A stretch of DNA of 64,000 nucleotides. Origin: Flavobacterium sangjuense (GTDB lineage: Bacteria; Bacteroidota; Bacteroidia; Flavobacteriales; Flavobacteriaceae). A program made the translations under genes and the position numbers. Positions 23,029 through 34,251 of this stretch are shown one piece after another. Position 1 is the stretch's first letter. Each line of letters starts with the position of its first letter. The stretch lies in the NCBI RefSeq assembly GCF_004797125.1, contig NZ_CP038810.1, positions 496,001-560,000 on the forward strand. The letters run 5' to 3'. Under the pieces are notes generated by a model, which was not told where the DNA came from, ran no database searches, and saw nothing but the letters and a program-made list of their open reading frames with translations.

Positions 23029-24570
23029 TTACATTTTCATCAACCAATTTCTAACAGAAACTTCATCATTAATGATTTGGCGTAAGTCAGAAATTTTTAC
23101 TCTGTCCTGAGCCATTGAATCTCTGTGACGGATTGTAACCGTGTCGTCTTCTAACGTTTGGTGGTCAACCGTTATACAAAAAGGTGTTCCCAAAGCATCC
23201 TGTCTTCTGTAACGTCTTCCAACAGCATCTTTTTCATCATAGGCCACATTGAAATCCCATTTTAAGTCTTCAATGATTTTTTGAGCCACTTCCGGCAAAC
23301 CGTCTTTCTTTACCAATGGTAAAACGGCTGCTTTTGTTGGTGCCAAAACGGATGGCAAACGTAAAACGGTACGTGTTGAACCATCTTCTAAGGTTTCTTC
23401 CTGTAATGAAGTAGCAAAAACGGCTAAGAACATTCTATCCAAGCCAACCGAAGTTTCTACTACATAAGGAACGTAGTTCGAATTGGTTTCGGTATCAAAA
23501 TATTGCAATTTTTTACCTGAATACTGTTCGTGTGCTTTTAAATCGAAGTCGGTTCTTGAGTGAATACCTTCTAATTCTTTGAAACCAAAAGGGAAATTAA
23601 ACTCAATATCAGCAGCTGCATTAGCATAATGAGCTAATTTTTCGTGATCGTGAAAACGATAATTTTGTCTTCCTAAACCAAGTGACAAATGCCAGTTCAA
23701 ACGAGTTTCTTTCCAGTATTCGTACCATTTCATTTCTTCGCCCGGCTTTACAAAAAACTGCATTTCCATTTGTTCAAATTCACGCATACGGAAAATGAAT
23801 TGTCTTGCTACAATCTCATTTCTGAAGGCTTTTCCGGTTTGCGCAATTCCAAACGGAACTTTCATTCTTCCGGTTTTCTGAACATTTAAAAAGTTCACAA
23901 AAATTCCCTGTGCTGTTTCCGGACGTAAATATAAATCCATCGCATTTTCTGCAGAAGCACCTAATTTTGTTCCAAACATCAGGTTGAATTGCTTTACATC
24001 TGTCCAGTTTCTTGAACCAGTTTCAGGATCGGCAATTTCTAATTCTTCGATAAGATTTTTTACATCTTCCAAATCTCCTGAACCTAATGAACGTCCCATT
24101 CTTTCAAGGATTTCTCTTTCTTTCGAAAGATATTCCATCACTCTTGGGTTCGTAGTTTTGTATTGTTCTTCGTCAAAAGAAGCTCCAAAACGCTCGCGGG
24201 CTTTTTCGATTTCTTTTTTTGCTTTCAGATTTAATTTTTCGGCATAATCCTCAATTAAAACATCGGCACGATATCTTTTTTTAGAATCTTTGTTGTCAAT
24301 CAACGGGTCGTTAAACGCATCAACGTGTCCCGAAGCTTTCCATGTGGTTGGATGCATCAAGATTGCGGCATCAAGACCAACAATATTTTCATGCATTTGC
24401 ACCATGGCTTTCCACCAATATTCTCTAATATTCTTTTTTAATTCTACTCCGTTTTGCGCATAATCATATACTGCGCTCAAACCATCATAAATTTCGCTTG
24501 ACGGAAAAATAAATCCGTACTCTTTTGCATGCGAAACTACGTTCTTAAATAAATCTTCTTGTTTTGCCAT
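23029..24570 (-). CDS. glyS: glycyl-tRNA synthetase (class II, alpha2 type)
   Basis: Charges tRNA-Gly. 513 residues, the single-chain eukaryote/Gram-positive-like type: LYLRPETAQGIFVNF, AFRNEIVARQFIFRMREFEQ (motif 2) and LDRMFLAVFA with LRLPSVLAPTKAAVLPL at the anticodon-binding end. A TATTTTTG box at 24578-24585 lies only 7 nt before the ATG, so the mRNA leader is predicted to be about 4 nt. Confidence 0.96.
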   Translation of the reverse strand: MAKQEDLFKNVVSHAKEYGFIFPSSEIYDGLSAVYDYAQNGVELKKNIREYWWKAMVQMHENIVGLDAAILMHPTTWKASGHVDAFNDPLIDNKDSKKRYRADVLIEDYAEKLNLKAKKEIEKARERFGASFDEEQYKTTNPRVMEYLSKEREILERMGRSLGSGDLEDVKNLIEELEIADPETGSRNWTDVKQFNLMFGTKLGASAENAMDLYLRPETAQGIFVNFLNVQKTGRMKVPFGIAQTGKAFRNEIVARQFIFRMREFEQMEMQFFVKPGEEMKWYEYWKETRLNWHLSLGLGRQNYRFHDHEKLAHYANAAADIEFNFPFGFKELEGIHSRTDFDLKAHEQYSGKKLQYFDTETNSNYVPYVVETSVGLDRMFLAVFATSLQEETLEDGSTRTVLRLPSVLAPTKAAVLPLVKKDGLPEVAQKIIEDLKWDFNVAYDEKDAVGRRYRRQDALGTPFCITVDHQTLEDDTVTIRHRDSMAQDRVKISDLRQIINDEVSVRNWLMKM

Positions 24571-24668
24571 AATGCTGCAAAAATATAAAAACCGATTATA
24601 AAAAAAGGTTTAAAAATCAATTAGAATACAATTTTTTTATACTTTTATGTAAGAAAATTATCTTTTTT

Positions 24669-25352
24669 ATGTGGAATCATCTTCTAAATCTATTTTTTCC
24701 AAAGTCTTGTGCTGGTTGCCATTCGTTTTTATTGCGTGATGAAAAAGTGATTTGTACGCAATGCCGCCATGAAATTCCGCTCACCAATCATCATAAAATC
24801 GAAGAAAACGAAGTCATTCAAAAATTTTATGGAAGAATTCCGTTGGAATTTGGAGCTTCTCTATTCTATTTCCATAAAAAAGGAATTGTTCAGGAAATGA
24901 TACACAAATTGAAATATAAAGGACACGAAGAAATTAGTGAAACTATTGGCAATTGGTATGCTGAAGAATTGAAAGATTTGAAACAAATGGCAGCTATCGA
25001 TTATATTATTCCGGTTCCGTTGCACAAAAAAAGACTGCGGGAACGAGGCTATAATCAAATAGAAGGTTTTGGAAAAGCGTTGTCGGCAAACCTGAATATT
25101 CCATACGAAAGTCAACTTTTATATCGAAAACTATACACTAAAACGCAAACCAAAAAGAACCTTTTAGGAAGAACTGATGTTATTGACAATGTATTTGACA
25201 TTTCGTTTTCGGAAGAGCATCACGGCAAACATTTTCTAGTCATTGATGACGTAATTACAACAGGTTCAACCTTAGAATCCTGCAGTCGCGCTTTGTTAAA
25301 AATTCCCGACGCTAAAATTAGTGTTGTCTGCATGGCGATGTCGCACAGTTAA
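24669..25352 (+). CDS. comF: ComF-family phosphoribosyltransferase-like protein
   Basis: 227 residues with the ComF layout: an N-terminal zinc-finger-like segment (KSCAGCHSF, VICTQCRHE) and a C-terminal PRTase fold with IPVPLHKKRLRERGYNQ and the PRPP loop VIDDVITTGSTLESC. ComF assists uptake of transforming DNA in naturally competent bacteria. No other competence genes are nearby. Confidence 0.93.
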   Translation: MWNHLLNLFFPKSCAGCHSFLLRDEKVICTQCRHEIPLTNHHKIEENEVIQKFYGRIPLEFGASLFYFHKKGIVQEMIHKLKYKGHEEISETIGNWYAEELKDLKQMAAIDYIIPVPLHKKRLRERGYNQIEGFGKALSANLNIPYESQLLYRKLYTKTQTKKNLLGRTDVIDNVFDISFSEEHHGKHFLVIDDVITTGSTLESCSRALLKIPDAKISVVCMAMSHS

Positions 25353-25426
25353 ATGTTAAGTTTCCCAAAAAACATTTCATTCACACTAAATATAATTGTT
25401 ATTTTGTGCTTTGATAAAACAGCAGT

Positions 25427-27025
25427 ATGCCAAAATCTATATTCAAGTTAATTTGCTTTCTTTTTGTACTGTCAATGGCTAGTTGTGCCAAACGTGGTTC
25501 GATTACCGGTGGTGATAAAGACACGATTGCTCCTGTTTTAAAAGCAAGTTTTCCCAAAAATTTCTCAACTAATTTTAATGGAAAGGAAATTAAATTGGTT
25601 TTTGATGAATATGTCAAATTGAAAAACATCAACAAACAGTTGATTATTTCACCACCAATGAAAAATCAACCTGATATTTTGCCGCAAACTGCAAGTAAAA
25701 TATTGACTATTAAATTAAAAGACACACTTCAGCCAAACACTACGTATAGCTTCAATTTTGGACAAAGTATCGAAGATTATAACGAAGGAAATCCGTATCA
25801 ACAATTCAAATATGTATTCTCAACCGGAGCTTATATTGATTCGTTGAAAATAAATGTGAAAGTGAAAGATGCATTGGAAAAGAAAGTAGATAATTTCGTT
25901 TCGGTGATGTTGTATGAAATCAATGAAAAGTATAATGATTCGACGATATACAAAGAATCTCCGAGATATATCACGAATACTTTAGACAGTCTGGAAGTCG
26001 TTACCCTTGAAAACATCAAAGCCGGAAAATATCTTTTGGTCGCTTTAAAAGACAATGGGAATAATAAGTTTGACCCAAAAAAAGATAAAATTGGTTTCCA
26101 AAAACAATATATTACCATTCCAAATGACACTGTTTTTGAAGTAGAATTGTTTAAAGAAAAGCTTCCTTTCAAAGCTATAAAGCCAACACAGGATTCCGGA
26201 AATAAATTAATAATGGGTTATGAAGGTGATCCAAAAAACATAAAAGTTACCGTTAAAAATGGTTCCGAAATTATTCCGAGTTTGATTACTCAAATTCAGA
26301 AAAAGGATTCCGTTCAGGTTTGGTTTAAACCCATAAAAGCCGATTCGCTGACTGTTGCCGTTGAAAAAGACAACTTCAAAAAAGATTTTATCGTAAAATT
26401 GAAAAAGCAAAAAGCAGACACGCTAAGGATAAGTGCGGATTTTGCCGGTGCGCTTTTAAGAGAGCGTTTTGCATTGAACAGTTCGATTCCTTTAGTGAAG
26501 TTTGATAAATCGAAAATTTCGATTTTTAATAAAGATTCCATTGCTGTGCCTTTTGAAACAGAATATGATGATTTTAACCAAAAACTGTATTTCAATTTCA
26601 AAAGAGAGCCTTTAGACCAATATAAAATTAAATTATTGCCGAATGCTTTGACTGATTTTTATGAAAAAACACACGATACTTTAAACTTTAAAATTGCAAC
26701 TAAAAACGCATCTGATTATGGTAATTTAAGAGTGATTTTAGAAAACGCAAAAAGATTTCCAATCCTTGTTGAACTCACTGATAAAACCGGAAAGGTAAAA
26801 GCAACAGCATACACCGAGAGTAATCCAACGATTGAATTTTTGACACTTGAGCCCGATAAATATACGCTACGTATTATTTATGATGACAATAAAAATAAGG
26901 TTTGGGACACGGGAAGTTTCCTGGAAAAACGCCAATCAGAAGAAGTAATTTATTTCCCAAAAGAAATTGATGTTCGAACCAATTGGGATGTTGAACAGCC
27001 TTTTAATTTGAAAATTACGAATTAG
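25427..27025 (+). CDS. lipoprotein with N-terminal SbsA-type Ig-like domain
   Basis: 532 residues; lipobox in LFVLSMASCAKRGS (Cys20). Residues ~35-125 (DTIAPVLKASFPKNFSTNF...YSFNFGQSIEDYNEGN) match the bacterial Ig-like fold seen in SbsA-type proteins. The remainder is beta-rich with several DNGNNKFDPKKD / DDNKNKVWDTGS loops resembling calcium-binding or carboxypeptidase-regulatory-like segments. Probably an outer-membrane lipoprotein of unknown role. It overlaps the convergent amidase by 4 bp at its end. Confidence 0.8.
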   Translation: MPKSIFKLICFLFVLSMASCAKRGSITGGDKDTIAPVLKASFPKNFSTNFNGKEIKLVFDEYVKLKNINKQLIISPPMKNQPDILPQTASKILTIKLKDTLQPNTTYSFNFGQSIEDYNEGNPYQQFKYVFSTGAYIDSLKINVKVKDALEKKVDNFVSVMLYEINEKYNDSTIYKESPRYITNTLDSLEVVTLENIKAGKYLLVALKDNGNNKFDPKKDKIGFQKQYITIPNDTVFEVELFKEKLPFKAIKPTQDSGNKLIMGYEGDPKNIKVTVKNGSEIIPSLITQIQKKDSVQVWFKPIKADSLTVAVEKDNFKKDFIVKLKKQKADTLRISADFAGALLRERFALNSSIPLVKFDKSKISIFNKDSIAVPFETEYDDFNQKLYFNFKREPLDQYKIKLLPNALTDFYEKTHDTLNFKIATKNASDYGNLRVILENAKRFPILVELTDKTGKVKATAYTESNPTIEFLTLEPDKYTLRIIYDDNKNKVWDTGSFLEKRQSEEVIYFPKEIDVRTNWDVEQPFNLKITN

Positions 27026-27795
27026 AAATTACGAATTTCAAAATTATCCCTATCGTCTAAAAAAGCCATTTTGCTTCTGGTTTCCAAAAGTTTTTCTTTA
27101 TCTAAACTTACAATAAAAATCCCCTCTGTTTCTTGCGGTTCAAGCAAATAATTTCCAAGAAAATCAACCGCTTGTGAATGTCCAATGTATTCCAGATTGT
27201 TGTTGTCGGTGCCAATTCGGTTGACTCCAATCGTGTAACACATATTTTCAACCGCTCGTGCTTTTAGTAAAATATCCCAGGCACTGATTCGAAGTTTTGG
27301 CCAGTTTGCGACATAAAGCAAAACATCATAATTTTCTACATTTCTGGAAAAAACCGGGAAACGCAAATCATAGCAAACCAGCGGACAAATTCTGAAACCT
27401 TTATATTCGACAATCAATTTTTCTGTTCCGGCCGAATATGATTTATCTTCTCCAGCCAACGAAAACAAATGTCTTTTGTCATAGGTTTTGATATCCCCAT
27501 TTGGAAAAACAAAAACCAACCGATTGTAATAATTCCCTTTTTCTTCGATAACCAAACTTCCGGTTATAGCGCAGTTTTTGGCTTTCGCCAAATGTTGAAG
27601 CCATGAAACCGTTTCACCTTGCATGGTTTCAGCAACCGCTTTTGGATTCATTGTAAATCCTGTAGAAAACATTTCGGGAAGAACAATCAAATCGACTTCT
27701 TCTATAAAACCATTGATTTTTTGAACCAAATGACTACGGTTTTCCATTGGGTTTTCCCAAGCTAAAGTGGTTTGTATAAGTGCTATTTTCATCAT
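27022..27795 (-). CDS. nitrilase-family amidohydrolase (omega-amidase-like)
   Basis: 257 residues. The Glu-Lys-Cys triad is visible: LPEMFSTGF (Glu), YDKRHLFSLAGE (Lys) and PLVCYDLRFP (Cys). The sequence resembles omega-amidase/YafV-type enzymes that hydrolyse alpha-ketoglutaramate-like amides. The start overlaps the stop of the GH92 gene (TAATG), implying translational coupling; a second Met follows at once (27792). Confidence 0.9.
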   Translation of the reverse strand: MMKIALIQTTLAWENPMENRSHLVQKINGFIEEVDLIVLPEMFSTGFTMNPKAVAETMQGETVSWLQHLAKAKNCAITGSLVIEEKGNYYNRLVFVFPNGDIKTYDKRHLFSLAGEDKSYSAGTEKLIVEYKGFRICPLVCYDLRFPVFSRNVENYDVLLYVANWPKLRISAWDILLKARAVENMCYTIGVNRIGTDNNNLEYIGHSQAVDFLGNYLLEPQETEGIFIVSLDKEKLLETRSKMAFLDDRDNFEIRNF

Positions 27796-30662
27796 TATTT
27801 GATTATTATCTCGTCAATAAATATAAAAGCATCACCACCTGCGCCTTGATGCCATTCGGGTAATTTTCCATAATTATACGCTTTGACTTTTACATATTGT
27901 GCTGTCATTCCTTTTACGAAAGGGAAGTTTTTGATAATGTTTTCACCTTCATTTGCATCAATATCGTTTGTAATTGTCCCTACTAATGTAAAGTTACTAT
28001 TATCTTTCGAAATATAATACTCAACTTTGGTTGGCATCAAAATCCAGGAACGTGAATCCTGCAGAAATAAGCTGGCTATATAATTAATCGGAATTTCTTT
28101 CTGCAAATCAATTACGGCTTCAAAATCCTGTCCCTGATAACCTTGCCAGTCACCTTTACGCCAGTTTGTTGTGCCATAAATCCCATCTATCAACCCTTCT
28201 GGTCCGCCGGCATGATACTGCGGATTGTATTTGGATTTGATATCAATGGTGTAATTATTCGGTTTTTTGAAGAAAGTAGCGGAAACAATGTTGCTTCTTG
28301 AAGCTTCTTTGTCAATCATCTCGGCAAATCTTGCATCTATTCTGGCAGTTTCTTTCAATACGATTTTTTCACCTTCGTATTGTTTAAAAGGAACACCTTT
28401 TTCAGAATTATAAACAATTCTATAGAAATGACTACCAAAATAATCCGGATGTTCTAATTCAATTTCTAAAGAATCCTTAAACGACTTGCTTTCCGCTTGA
28501 ATAACCGGAACAGGAATTATTAGTTGATGAGCAAATCCATATGTTCTTTCCTCGTGGTTTAATCCAAAATATTTTTTGTGATTGTCAGCTGTTTCAGCAC
28601 TGATTTCTTCCGAATTTCCATTTTCAAAATTAACTTTAACTTTATTAAAATAAGGTGTCGTCAAACTCCATTCAGGGTTTCCGGGCGTTACCGCATAAAT
28701 TCCCATCGAACTCAAAACATACCACGCACTCATCTGCCCACAGTCTTCGTTTCCAATCAAACCATCAGGTGAATTTTTGTAGAAATTATCCAAAATGAAA
28801 TGCACTTTCTCAGTAGTTTTTTCGGGCTTTTCGACATAATTATACAGATAAGCCATGTGATGACTTGGCTCATTTCCGTGCGCGTATTGCCCAATCAAGC
28901 CGGTAACGTCTGCCTGTTCACGTCCTGTTGTTTTGCTTTCGCTGTTGAACATTTCGTCAAGTTTGGCTTCAAATTTATCGGCTCCTCCATAGGCTTTAAT
29001 CATTCCCGGAATATCCTGTGGCACAAAAAACGAATACTGCCAACTGTTGCCTTCAGTAAAATTGTTGTTGATTTCCTTTGCATCAAAAGGTTTGTCCCAA
29101 CCGCCATTCTTTTTCGGGCGCATAAAGCCGGTATTCCAATCAAAAATATTCTTCCAACTTTGAGAACGTTTCATGAAATAATCATAGTCATCTTGTTTGT
29201 TCAGAATCAAAGCCATTTGCGCAATACACCAGTCATCATAAGCATACTCCAAAGTTTTGGAAACGCTTTCATGTTCATCATCCATCGATATGAAACCTTG
29301 TTTTTTATAAGCATCCAAACCTAAATGGTCGAGCATAGCAGAATGTTTTGCCGCTTCAAATGCTTTTTCATAATCAAAACCTTTGATACCTTTTGCCATC
29401 GCATCAGCCATCACAGAAACGGAGTGATACCCAATCATACAATCGGTTTCATTGGACGCCAATTCCCAAACGGGTAATCTGCCGCCTTGCTCGTATTGTT
29501 TTAAAAATGTATTGATAAAATCAGCGGTGCGTTTCTTTTCTATCAAAGTATAAAGTGGATGCGCCGCTCGAAACGTATCCCAAAGTGAGAAAACCGAATA
29601 GTAATCAAACCCTTCCGCCTTGTGGATTTGGTTATCTCTTCCGCGGTATTTTCCGTCGATATCCTGAGCAATATTTGGCTGAACCATCGTGTGATATAAA
29701 GCCGTGTAGAAAATCGCCAGCTTGTCTTTATTACTTTCAGTTACTTCAATTTTAGAAAGTTGTTTGTCCCAAAGTTGCTCGGCATTTAGCTTTACTTTTT
29801 CAAAATCCCAATCAACGATTTCACTCATGTTAAGCCTTGTCCCTTGATAAGCTGTTGGCGAAAGCGATACTTTCAATAGAATTTTTTCTCCTTTTTTTAC
29901 TTTTTTTGAAAAGCTCAACGCCAATTGGGTTCCGGCAAAGAATTTATCAGTGTTTCTCGCTGGCGCAAATCCATTATTTCTAACGTTATTGATTTGCATA
30001 GGAACACTGAATTCAATTCGGGCAAAAACGTATTGGTCTCGAGCCCAGGCCTCACTCCGGCGTAGGATTTCAATTGTTTTATTGTTAATGATTCTTACTT
30101 CGCCTTGTAATAGTTTATCACGGTGATTTAAGTCCAGAATGATATTGGCTTGACCGTCATTGTTGAAAGTATATTCATGAAATCCAACTCTCGTTGATGC
30201 TGTCAATTTCACATCAATATTGTGCTTATCCAATTTCACAGCATAAAATCCGGCAGTTGCTTTTTCATTCGAATGAGAAAATGTTGAGCTGTATTCCTTT
30301 GGGTTTAATGTTGGTTCACCCATCGTTGGCATCAGCATAATATCGCCATAATCGGTGCAACCTGTTCCGTTTAAATGTGTGTGCGAAAAGCCATAAATTA
30401 TAGTGTCATCATAGTGATAACCCGAACAGCCATCCCAACTTCCGTCAATTCGAGTATCTGGCGAAAGCTGTACCATTCCAAACGGAACTGTTGCTCCGGG
30501 ATAGGTGTGTCCGTGACCACCGGTTCCAATCATCGGATTGACATATTGGTGATAGTTTTGACCGAAAATGGAAAATGAGAAAAATAAAAGTAGGCCTGAA
30601 AGTTGTAGTTTACTCACGTGTGAATATTTTTTTTTGTGTTCGTGAATCTGCGATTTCATCAT
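27795..30662 (-). CDS. GH92 alpha-mannosidase with C-terminal F5/8-like domain
   Basis: 955 residues with a signal peptide ending near SIFGQ (~35). The GH92 core is recognisable from YVNPMIGTGGHGHTYPGA, FSHTHLNGTGC, ETDCMIGYHSVSVMADAM and the hallmark GNEDCGQMSAWYVLSSMG. The last ~150 residues (NYTIDIKSKYNPQYHAGG, WQGYQGQDFEAVIDL) look like a discoidin/F5-8 carbohydrate-binding domain. GH92 enzymes remove terminal mannose, mostly alpha-1,2, in a calcium-dependent reaction. No SusC/D pair lies nearby, so this is not within a typical polysaccharide-utilisation locus. The nitrilase-family gene follows in the same operon. Confidence 0.92.
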   Translation of the reverse strand: MMKSQIHEHKKKYSHVSKLQLSGLLLFFSFSIFGQNYHQYVNPMIGTGGHGHTYPGATVPFGMVQLSPDTRIDGSWDGCSGYHYDDTIIYGFSHTHLNGTGCTDYGDIMLMPTMGEPTLNPKEYSSTFSHSNEKATAGFYAVKLDKHNIDVKLTASTRVGFHEYTFNNDGQANIILDLNHRDKLLQGEVRIINNKTIEILRRSEAWARDQYVFARIEFSVPMQINNVRNNGFAPARNTDKFFAGTQLALSFSKKVKKGEKILLKVSLSPTAYQGTRLNMSEIVDWDFEKVKLNAEQLWDKQLSKIEVTESNKDKLAIFYTALYHTMVQPNIAQDIDGKYRGRDNQIHKAEGFDYYSVFSLWDTFRAAHPLYTLIEKKRTADFINTFLKQYEQGGRLPVWELASNETDCMIGYHSVSVMADAMAKGIKGFDYEKAFEAAKHSAMLDHLGLDAYKKQGFISMDDEHESVSKTLEYAYDDWCIAQMALILNKQDDYDYFMKRSQSWKNIFDWNTGFMRPKKNGGWDKPFDAKEINNNFTEGNSWQYSFFVPQDIPGMIKAYGGADKFEAKLDEMFNSESKTTGREQADVTGLIGQYAHGNEPSHHMAYLYNYVEKPEKTTEKVHFILDNFYKNSPDGLIGNEDCGQMSAWYVLSSMGIYAVTPGNPEWSLTTPYFNKVKVNFENGNSEEISAETADNHKKYFGLNHEERTYGFAHQLIIPVPVIQAESKSFKDSLEIELEHPDYFGSHFYRIVYNSEKGVPFKQYEGEKIVLKETARIDARFAEMIDKEASRSNIVSATFFKKPNNYTIDIKSKYNPQYHAGGPEGLIDGIYGTTNWRKGDWQGYQGQDFEAVIDLQKEIPINYIASLFLQDSRSWILMPTKVEYYISKDNSNFTLVGTITNDIDANEGENIIKNFPFVKGMTAQYVKVKAYNYGKLPEWHQGAGGDAFIFIDEIIIK

Positions 30663-30686
30663 GTTATTTGTTGCATCTCAAAGATA

Positions 30687-30717
30687 AAAAAAACGCACCC
30701 AAATTGGATGCGCTTTT
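30687..30717 (-). terminator. sdh operon terminator
   Basis: Near-perfect hairpin (ACGCACCCAA / TTGGATGCGC) followed on the minus strand by a run of eight T. Confidence 0.8.
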
Positions 30718-30741
30718 GTATAATTTAGGCAAGAATAAAAA

Positions 30742-31503
30742 TTATTTCAAACTTGCTGCTAAGTACTCCCTGTTCATACGAGCAATGTTTTCCAATGAAA
30801 TTCCTTTTGGACATTCCACTTCGCAGGCACCGGTATTAGTACAGTTCCCGAATCCTTCTTCATCCATTTGACGCACCATGTTTAATACACGCGCTGTCGC
30901 TTCCACTTTTCCTTGTGGTAACAACGCATATTGCGAAACTTTGGCTCCAACGAATAACATAGCCGAACCGTTTTTACAAGTCGCCACACAAGCGCCACAA
31001 CCGATACAGGCAGCCGCTTCAAATGCTCTGTCGGCATCGTGTTTTGGAACCGGAGTTGCATTCGCATCAATTGTTCTTCCTGAAGTATTTACTGAAACGA
31101 AACCACCAGCTTGTTGAATTCTGTCGAAAGAACTACGATCAACAACTAAATCCTTAACGACTGGAAATGCTTTGCTTCTGAATGGTTCGATGAAAATGGT
31201 ATCACCATCCTTGAATTTACGCATGTGCAATTGACAGGTTGTTGTTCCGGTTTCCGGACCGTGTGCTCTACCGTTTATGTATAACGAACACATCCCACAA
31301 ATTCCTTCCCGACAATCGTGGTCGAAAGCAACAGGCGATTTTTTATCGTTGATTAGTTGCTCGTTTAATTGGTCTAACATTTCCAAAAACGAACTTGCTG
31401 TAGAAACATTATCTAATTTATAAGTTTCCATGCTACCTTTAGCCTGAGCGTTTTTTTGACGCCAAATTTTAAGGTTTATATTGATGTTTTTTGCTGAAGA
31501 CAT
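30742..31503 (-). CDS. sdhB: succinate dehydrogenase/fumarate reductase iron-sulfur subunit
   Basis: 253 residues carrying all three cluster motifs: [2Fe-2S] [15 protein letters not shown], [4Fe-4S] [15 protein letters not shown] and [3Fe-4S] [14 protein letters not shown]. It transfers electrons from SdhA to the haem-bearing membrane anchor in complex II. Last gene of sdhC-sdhA-sdhB; 6 bp after sdhA. Confidence 0.97.
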   Translation of the reverse strand: MSSAKNININLKIWRQKNAQAKGSMETYKLDNVSTASSFLEMLDQLNEQLINDKKSPVAFDHDCREGICGMCSLYINGRAHGPETGTTTCQLHMRKFKDGDTIFIEPFRSKAFPVVKDLVVDRSSFDRIQQAGGFVSVNTSGRTIDANATPVPKHDADRAFEAAACIGCGACVATCKNGSAMLFVGAKVSQYALLPQGKVEATARVLNMVRQMDEEGFGNCTNTGACEVECPKGISLENIARMNREYLAASLK

Positions 31504-31509
31504 AATCTG

Positions 31510-33519
31510 TTATTTATAATTTCTAGCTGCAATTTTGATAAACTCGTATTTCAATTCTTCCTTGTTCAGGATTTCTTTGCTGATGTCGTAACCCATATAT
31601 TCCCAAGCTCCAACGAATGAGAAGTTTTCGTCGTCACGAAGCGTTTCTCCTTCTGAATCCTGATACTCTTCGCGGAAGTGACCACCACAAGATTCTTTAC
31701 GTTGCAATGCATCCATCGCCATTAACTGACCTAAATCGATGAAGTCAGCCACACGTAATGCTTTTTCCAACTCAGGATTTAATTCGTCCGAACTTCCTGG
31801 AACGTAAACATCTTTGTAGAATTCTTCTTTTAAAGCAGCGATTTCAGAAATAGCTTCGGTTAAGCCTTTTTCATTTCTTCCCATTCCAACTTTATTCCAC
31901 ATAATCAAACCAAGTCTTTTATGGAAATGGTCAACCGATTTAGAACCGTTGTTGTTTAGGAATTTATCGATAGCATCTTTTACACTTTTTTCTGCTTCTG
32001 CAAATTCAGGCAAATCAGTCGAGATTTTTCCGGTTCTGATTTCGTCTGCCAAATAATTGGAAACCGTGTATGGCAATACAAAATAACCATCTGCCAAACC
32101 TTGCATCAAGGCTGAAGCTCCCAATCTGTTCGCTCCGTGATCCGAGAAATTAGCTTCTCCGGCAACGAAACAACCAGGAATTGTTGACTGTAAATTATAA
32201 TCAACCCAAACGCCGCCCATAGTGTAATGAACCGCAGGATAAATCTTCATCGGTGTTTCGTATGGATTTTCGTCAGTGATTTTTTCATACATCGCGAAAA
32301 GGTTACCATATTTTTCTTCCAACCATTGTTTCCCTAAAGAAGTGATTTCATCCGGAGTTGGATTGTGATTTCCTTTAGCGTAAGCGGCTTGTTTTCCTTT
32401 GCTTTGAATCTCAGTAGAGAAATCTAAATAAACTCCTTCATTGGTATCATTGGCCTCAATTCCGAAACCTTCGTCGCAACGCTCTTTGGCAGCTCTTGAA
32501 GCTACGTCACGTGGCACTAAGTTTCCAAAAGCAGGATATCTTCTTTCTAAGAAATAATCTCTATCGTCTTCGTTTAATTGGGTTGGTTTTAACTTTCCGG
32601 CGCGAATAGCTTCTGCATCTTCTTTTCTTTTTGGCACCCAAATTCTACCAGAGTTACGCAATGATTCCGACATCAATGTCAATTTCGATTGGTTAACTCC
32701 GTGAACCGGAATACACGTTGGGTGAATCTGAACAAAACAAGGATTTGCGAACAAGGCCCCTTTTTTGTGGATTTTCCAACCCGCTGTAACGTTACTTCCC
32801 ATGGCGTTTGTAGAAAGGAAATACACATTTCCGTATCCGCCAGTCGCAATAACAACAGCATGCGCCGAATGTCTTTCTAATTCTCCTGTAACCAAATTAC
32901 GAGCAATGATTCCACGAGCTTTTCCGTCAACTTTTACTAAATCTAACATCTCGTGACGGTTGAACATCTTAACACGGCCTAAACCTATTTGTCTTGATAA
33001 AGCAGAATATGCTCCAAGTAACAATTGTTGTCCTGTTTGTCCGGCAGCGTAAAAGGTACGTTGCAATTGTGTTCCGCCAAACGAACGGTTATCTAACATT
33101 CCGCCATAATCACGGGCAAAAGGAACACCTTGCGCCACACATTGGTCGATGATGTTAGCCGACACTTCAGCCAAACGGTGAACGTTTGCTTCACGTGCTC
33201 TATAATCGCCACCTTTTATTGTGTCGTAAAATAATCTGTAGGTACTGTCACCATCATTTTGGTAATTTTTGGCAGCATTAATTCCACCTTGTGCCGCAAT
33301 TGAGTGCGCTCTTCTTGGTGAATCCTGGAAACAAAATGCTTTAACATTGTATCCCATTTCTCCTAAAGATGCTGCAGCAGAAGCTCCAGCCAAACCGGTT
33401 CCAACAACGATAACATCAATTTTTGGTCGGTTGTTAGGCGCAACTAATTTTAAATGATCTTTATAATCTGTCCATTTGTCCGAAATTGGACCTTCAGGTA
33501 TTTTTGAATCTAGTTTCAT
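31510..33519 (-). CDS. sdhA: succinate dehydrogenase/fumarate reductase flavoprotein subunit
   Basis: 669 residues. The N-terminal FAD site is [20 protein letters not shown], the FAD-linking histidine region is [13 protein letters not shown], and active-site and capping segments include HPTCIP and [12 protein letters not shown]. Oxidises succinate to fumarate. The length and sequence fit the Bacteroidetes/epsilonproteobacterial class paired with a single di-haem anchor. Confidence 0.97.
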   Translation of the reverse strand: MKLDSKIPEGPISDKWTDYKDHLKLVAPNNRPKIDVIVVGTGLAGASAAASLGEMGYNVKAFCFQDSPRRAHSIAAQGGINAAKNYQNDGDSTYRLFYDTIKGGDYRAREANVHRLAEVSANIIDQCVAQGVPFARDYGGMLDNRSFGGTQLQRTFYAAGQTGQQLLLGAYSALSRQIGLGRVKMFNRHEMLDLVKVDGKARGIIARNLVTGELERHSAHAVVIATGGYGNVYFLSTNAMGSNVTAGWKIHKKGALFANPCFVQIHPTCIPVHGVNQSKLTLMSESLRNSGRIWVPKRKEDAEAIRAGKLKPTQLNEDDRDYFLERRYPAFGNLVPRDVASRAAKERCDEGFGIEANDTNEGVYLDFSTEIQSKGKQAAYAKGNHNPTPDEITSLGKQWLEEKYGNLFAMYEKITDENPYETPMKIYPAVHYTMGGVWVDYNLQSTIPGCFVAGEANFSDHGANRLGASALMQGLADGYFVLPYTVSNYLADEIRTGKISTDLPEFAEAEKSVKDAIDKFLNNNGSKSVDHFHKRLGLIMWNKVGMGRNEKGLTEAISEIAALKEEFYKDVYVPGSSDELNPELEKALRVADFIDLGQLMAMDALQRKESCGGHFREEYQDSEGETLRDDENFSFVGAWEYMGYDISKEILNKEELKYEFIKIAARNYK

Positions 33520-33585
33520 CTGTTTTTTATATTGTTTTTTATAGGTCAGATGGAACGCTTAACAGCGTTTCATTTAAAACTGAAA

Positions 33586-34251
33586 TTAATGATTAAAATG
33601 ATGGAACAATGCAATGAATACGAATCCGAATGGGACAATTATTGCAAATGCATATCCTAGTTTGTGAAGTGCTCTTGAGAATTTATTATTGAATCCAACT
33701 GATTGCATCGATGAATTGAAACCATGCCATAAGTGTAAAAACAATAACACAAAAGCCAGGCAATACAAACCTGTTCTTATCGGACTTTCAAATTTGTGAA
33801 CCAATTCACCATAATATCTTGTTGGATCTTGTGGAAGTGCTTCAACATATTTGTAATTCATTTCAGGAAACCAAAAATCGTAGAAGTGTAATCCCAAAAA
33901 TGCTAATACAACCAATCCTGAAATAATCATATTTCTTGATGCCCAGGAAGAGTTTGCCGCACCATTATTTTTAGCATAACCAATTGGTCTTGCCGCTCTG
34001 TTTTGAAGTTCCAAAACAAAACCCATTACAAAGTGGAATACAACACCAAAAGCTAAAATTGGCTGCATTACGTATTGAATTAATGGATTATATCCCATAA
34101 AATGAGAACATTCATTGAATACTTCTTCGCTGAAAACTGATGTTAAATTAATCGAAAAATGAAGTGCTAAAAATGAAATTAAGAAAAGCCCGGAAAGTGC
34201 CATAGCAACTTTTTTTGCAATGGACGAGCCCAAAACGGAAGATTTTGCCAT
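33586..34251 (-). CDS. sdhC: succinate dehydrogenase cytochrome b subunit (single-chain anchor)
   Basis: 221 residues from MAKSSVLGSSIAKK (ATG 34251; the longer frame to 34281 adds residues unlike the family). Five membrane helices, with haem-ligand histidines in ALHFSINL, FHFVMGF, LGLHFYDFW and FLHLWHGFNSS. This is the type B, di-haem anchor that replaces separate SdhC and SdhD. First gene of the operon, 66 bp before sdhA. Confidence 0.95.
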   Translation of the reverse strand: MAKSSVLGSSIAKKVAMALSGLFLISFLALHFSINLTSVFSEEVFNECSHFMGYNPLIQYVMQPILAFGVVFHFVMGFVLELQNRAARPIGYAKNNGAANSSWASRNMIISGLVVLAFLGLHFYDFWFPEMNYKYVEALPQDPTRYYGELVHKFESPIRTGLYCLAFVLLFLHLWHGFNSSMQSVGFNNKFSRALHKLGYAFAIIVPFGFVFIALFHHFNH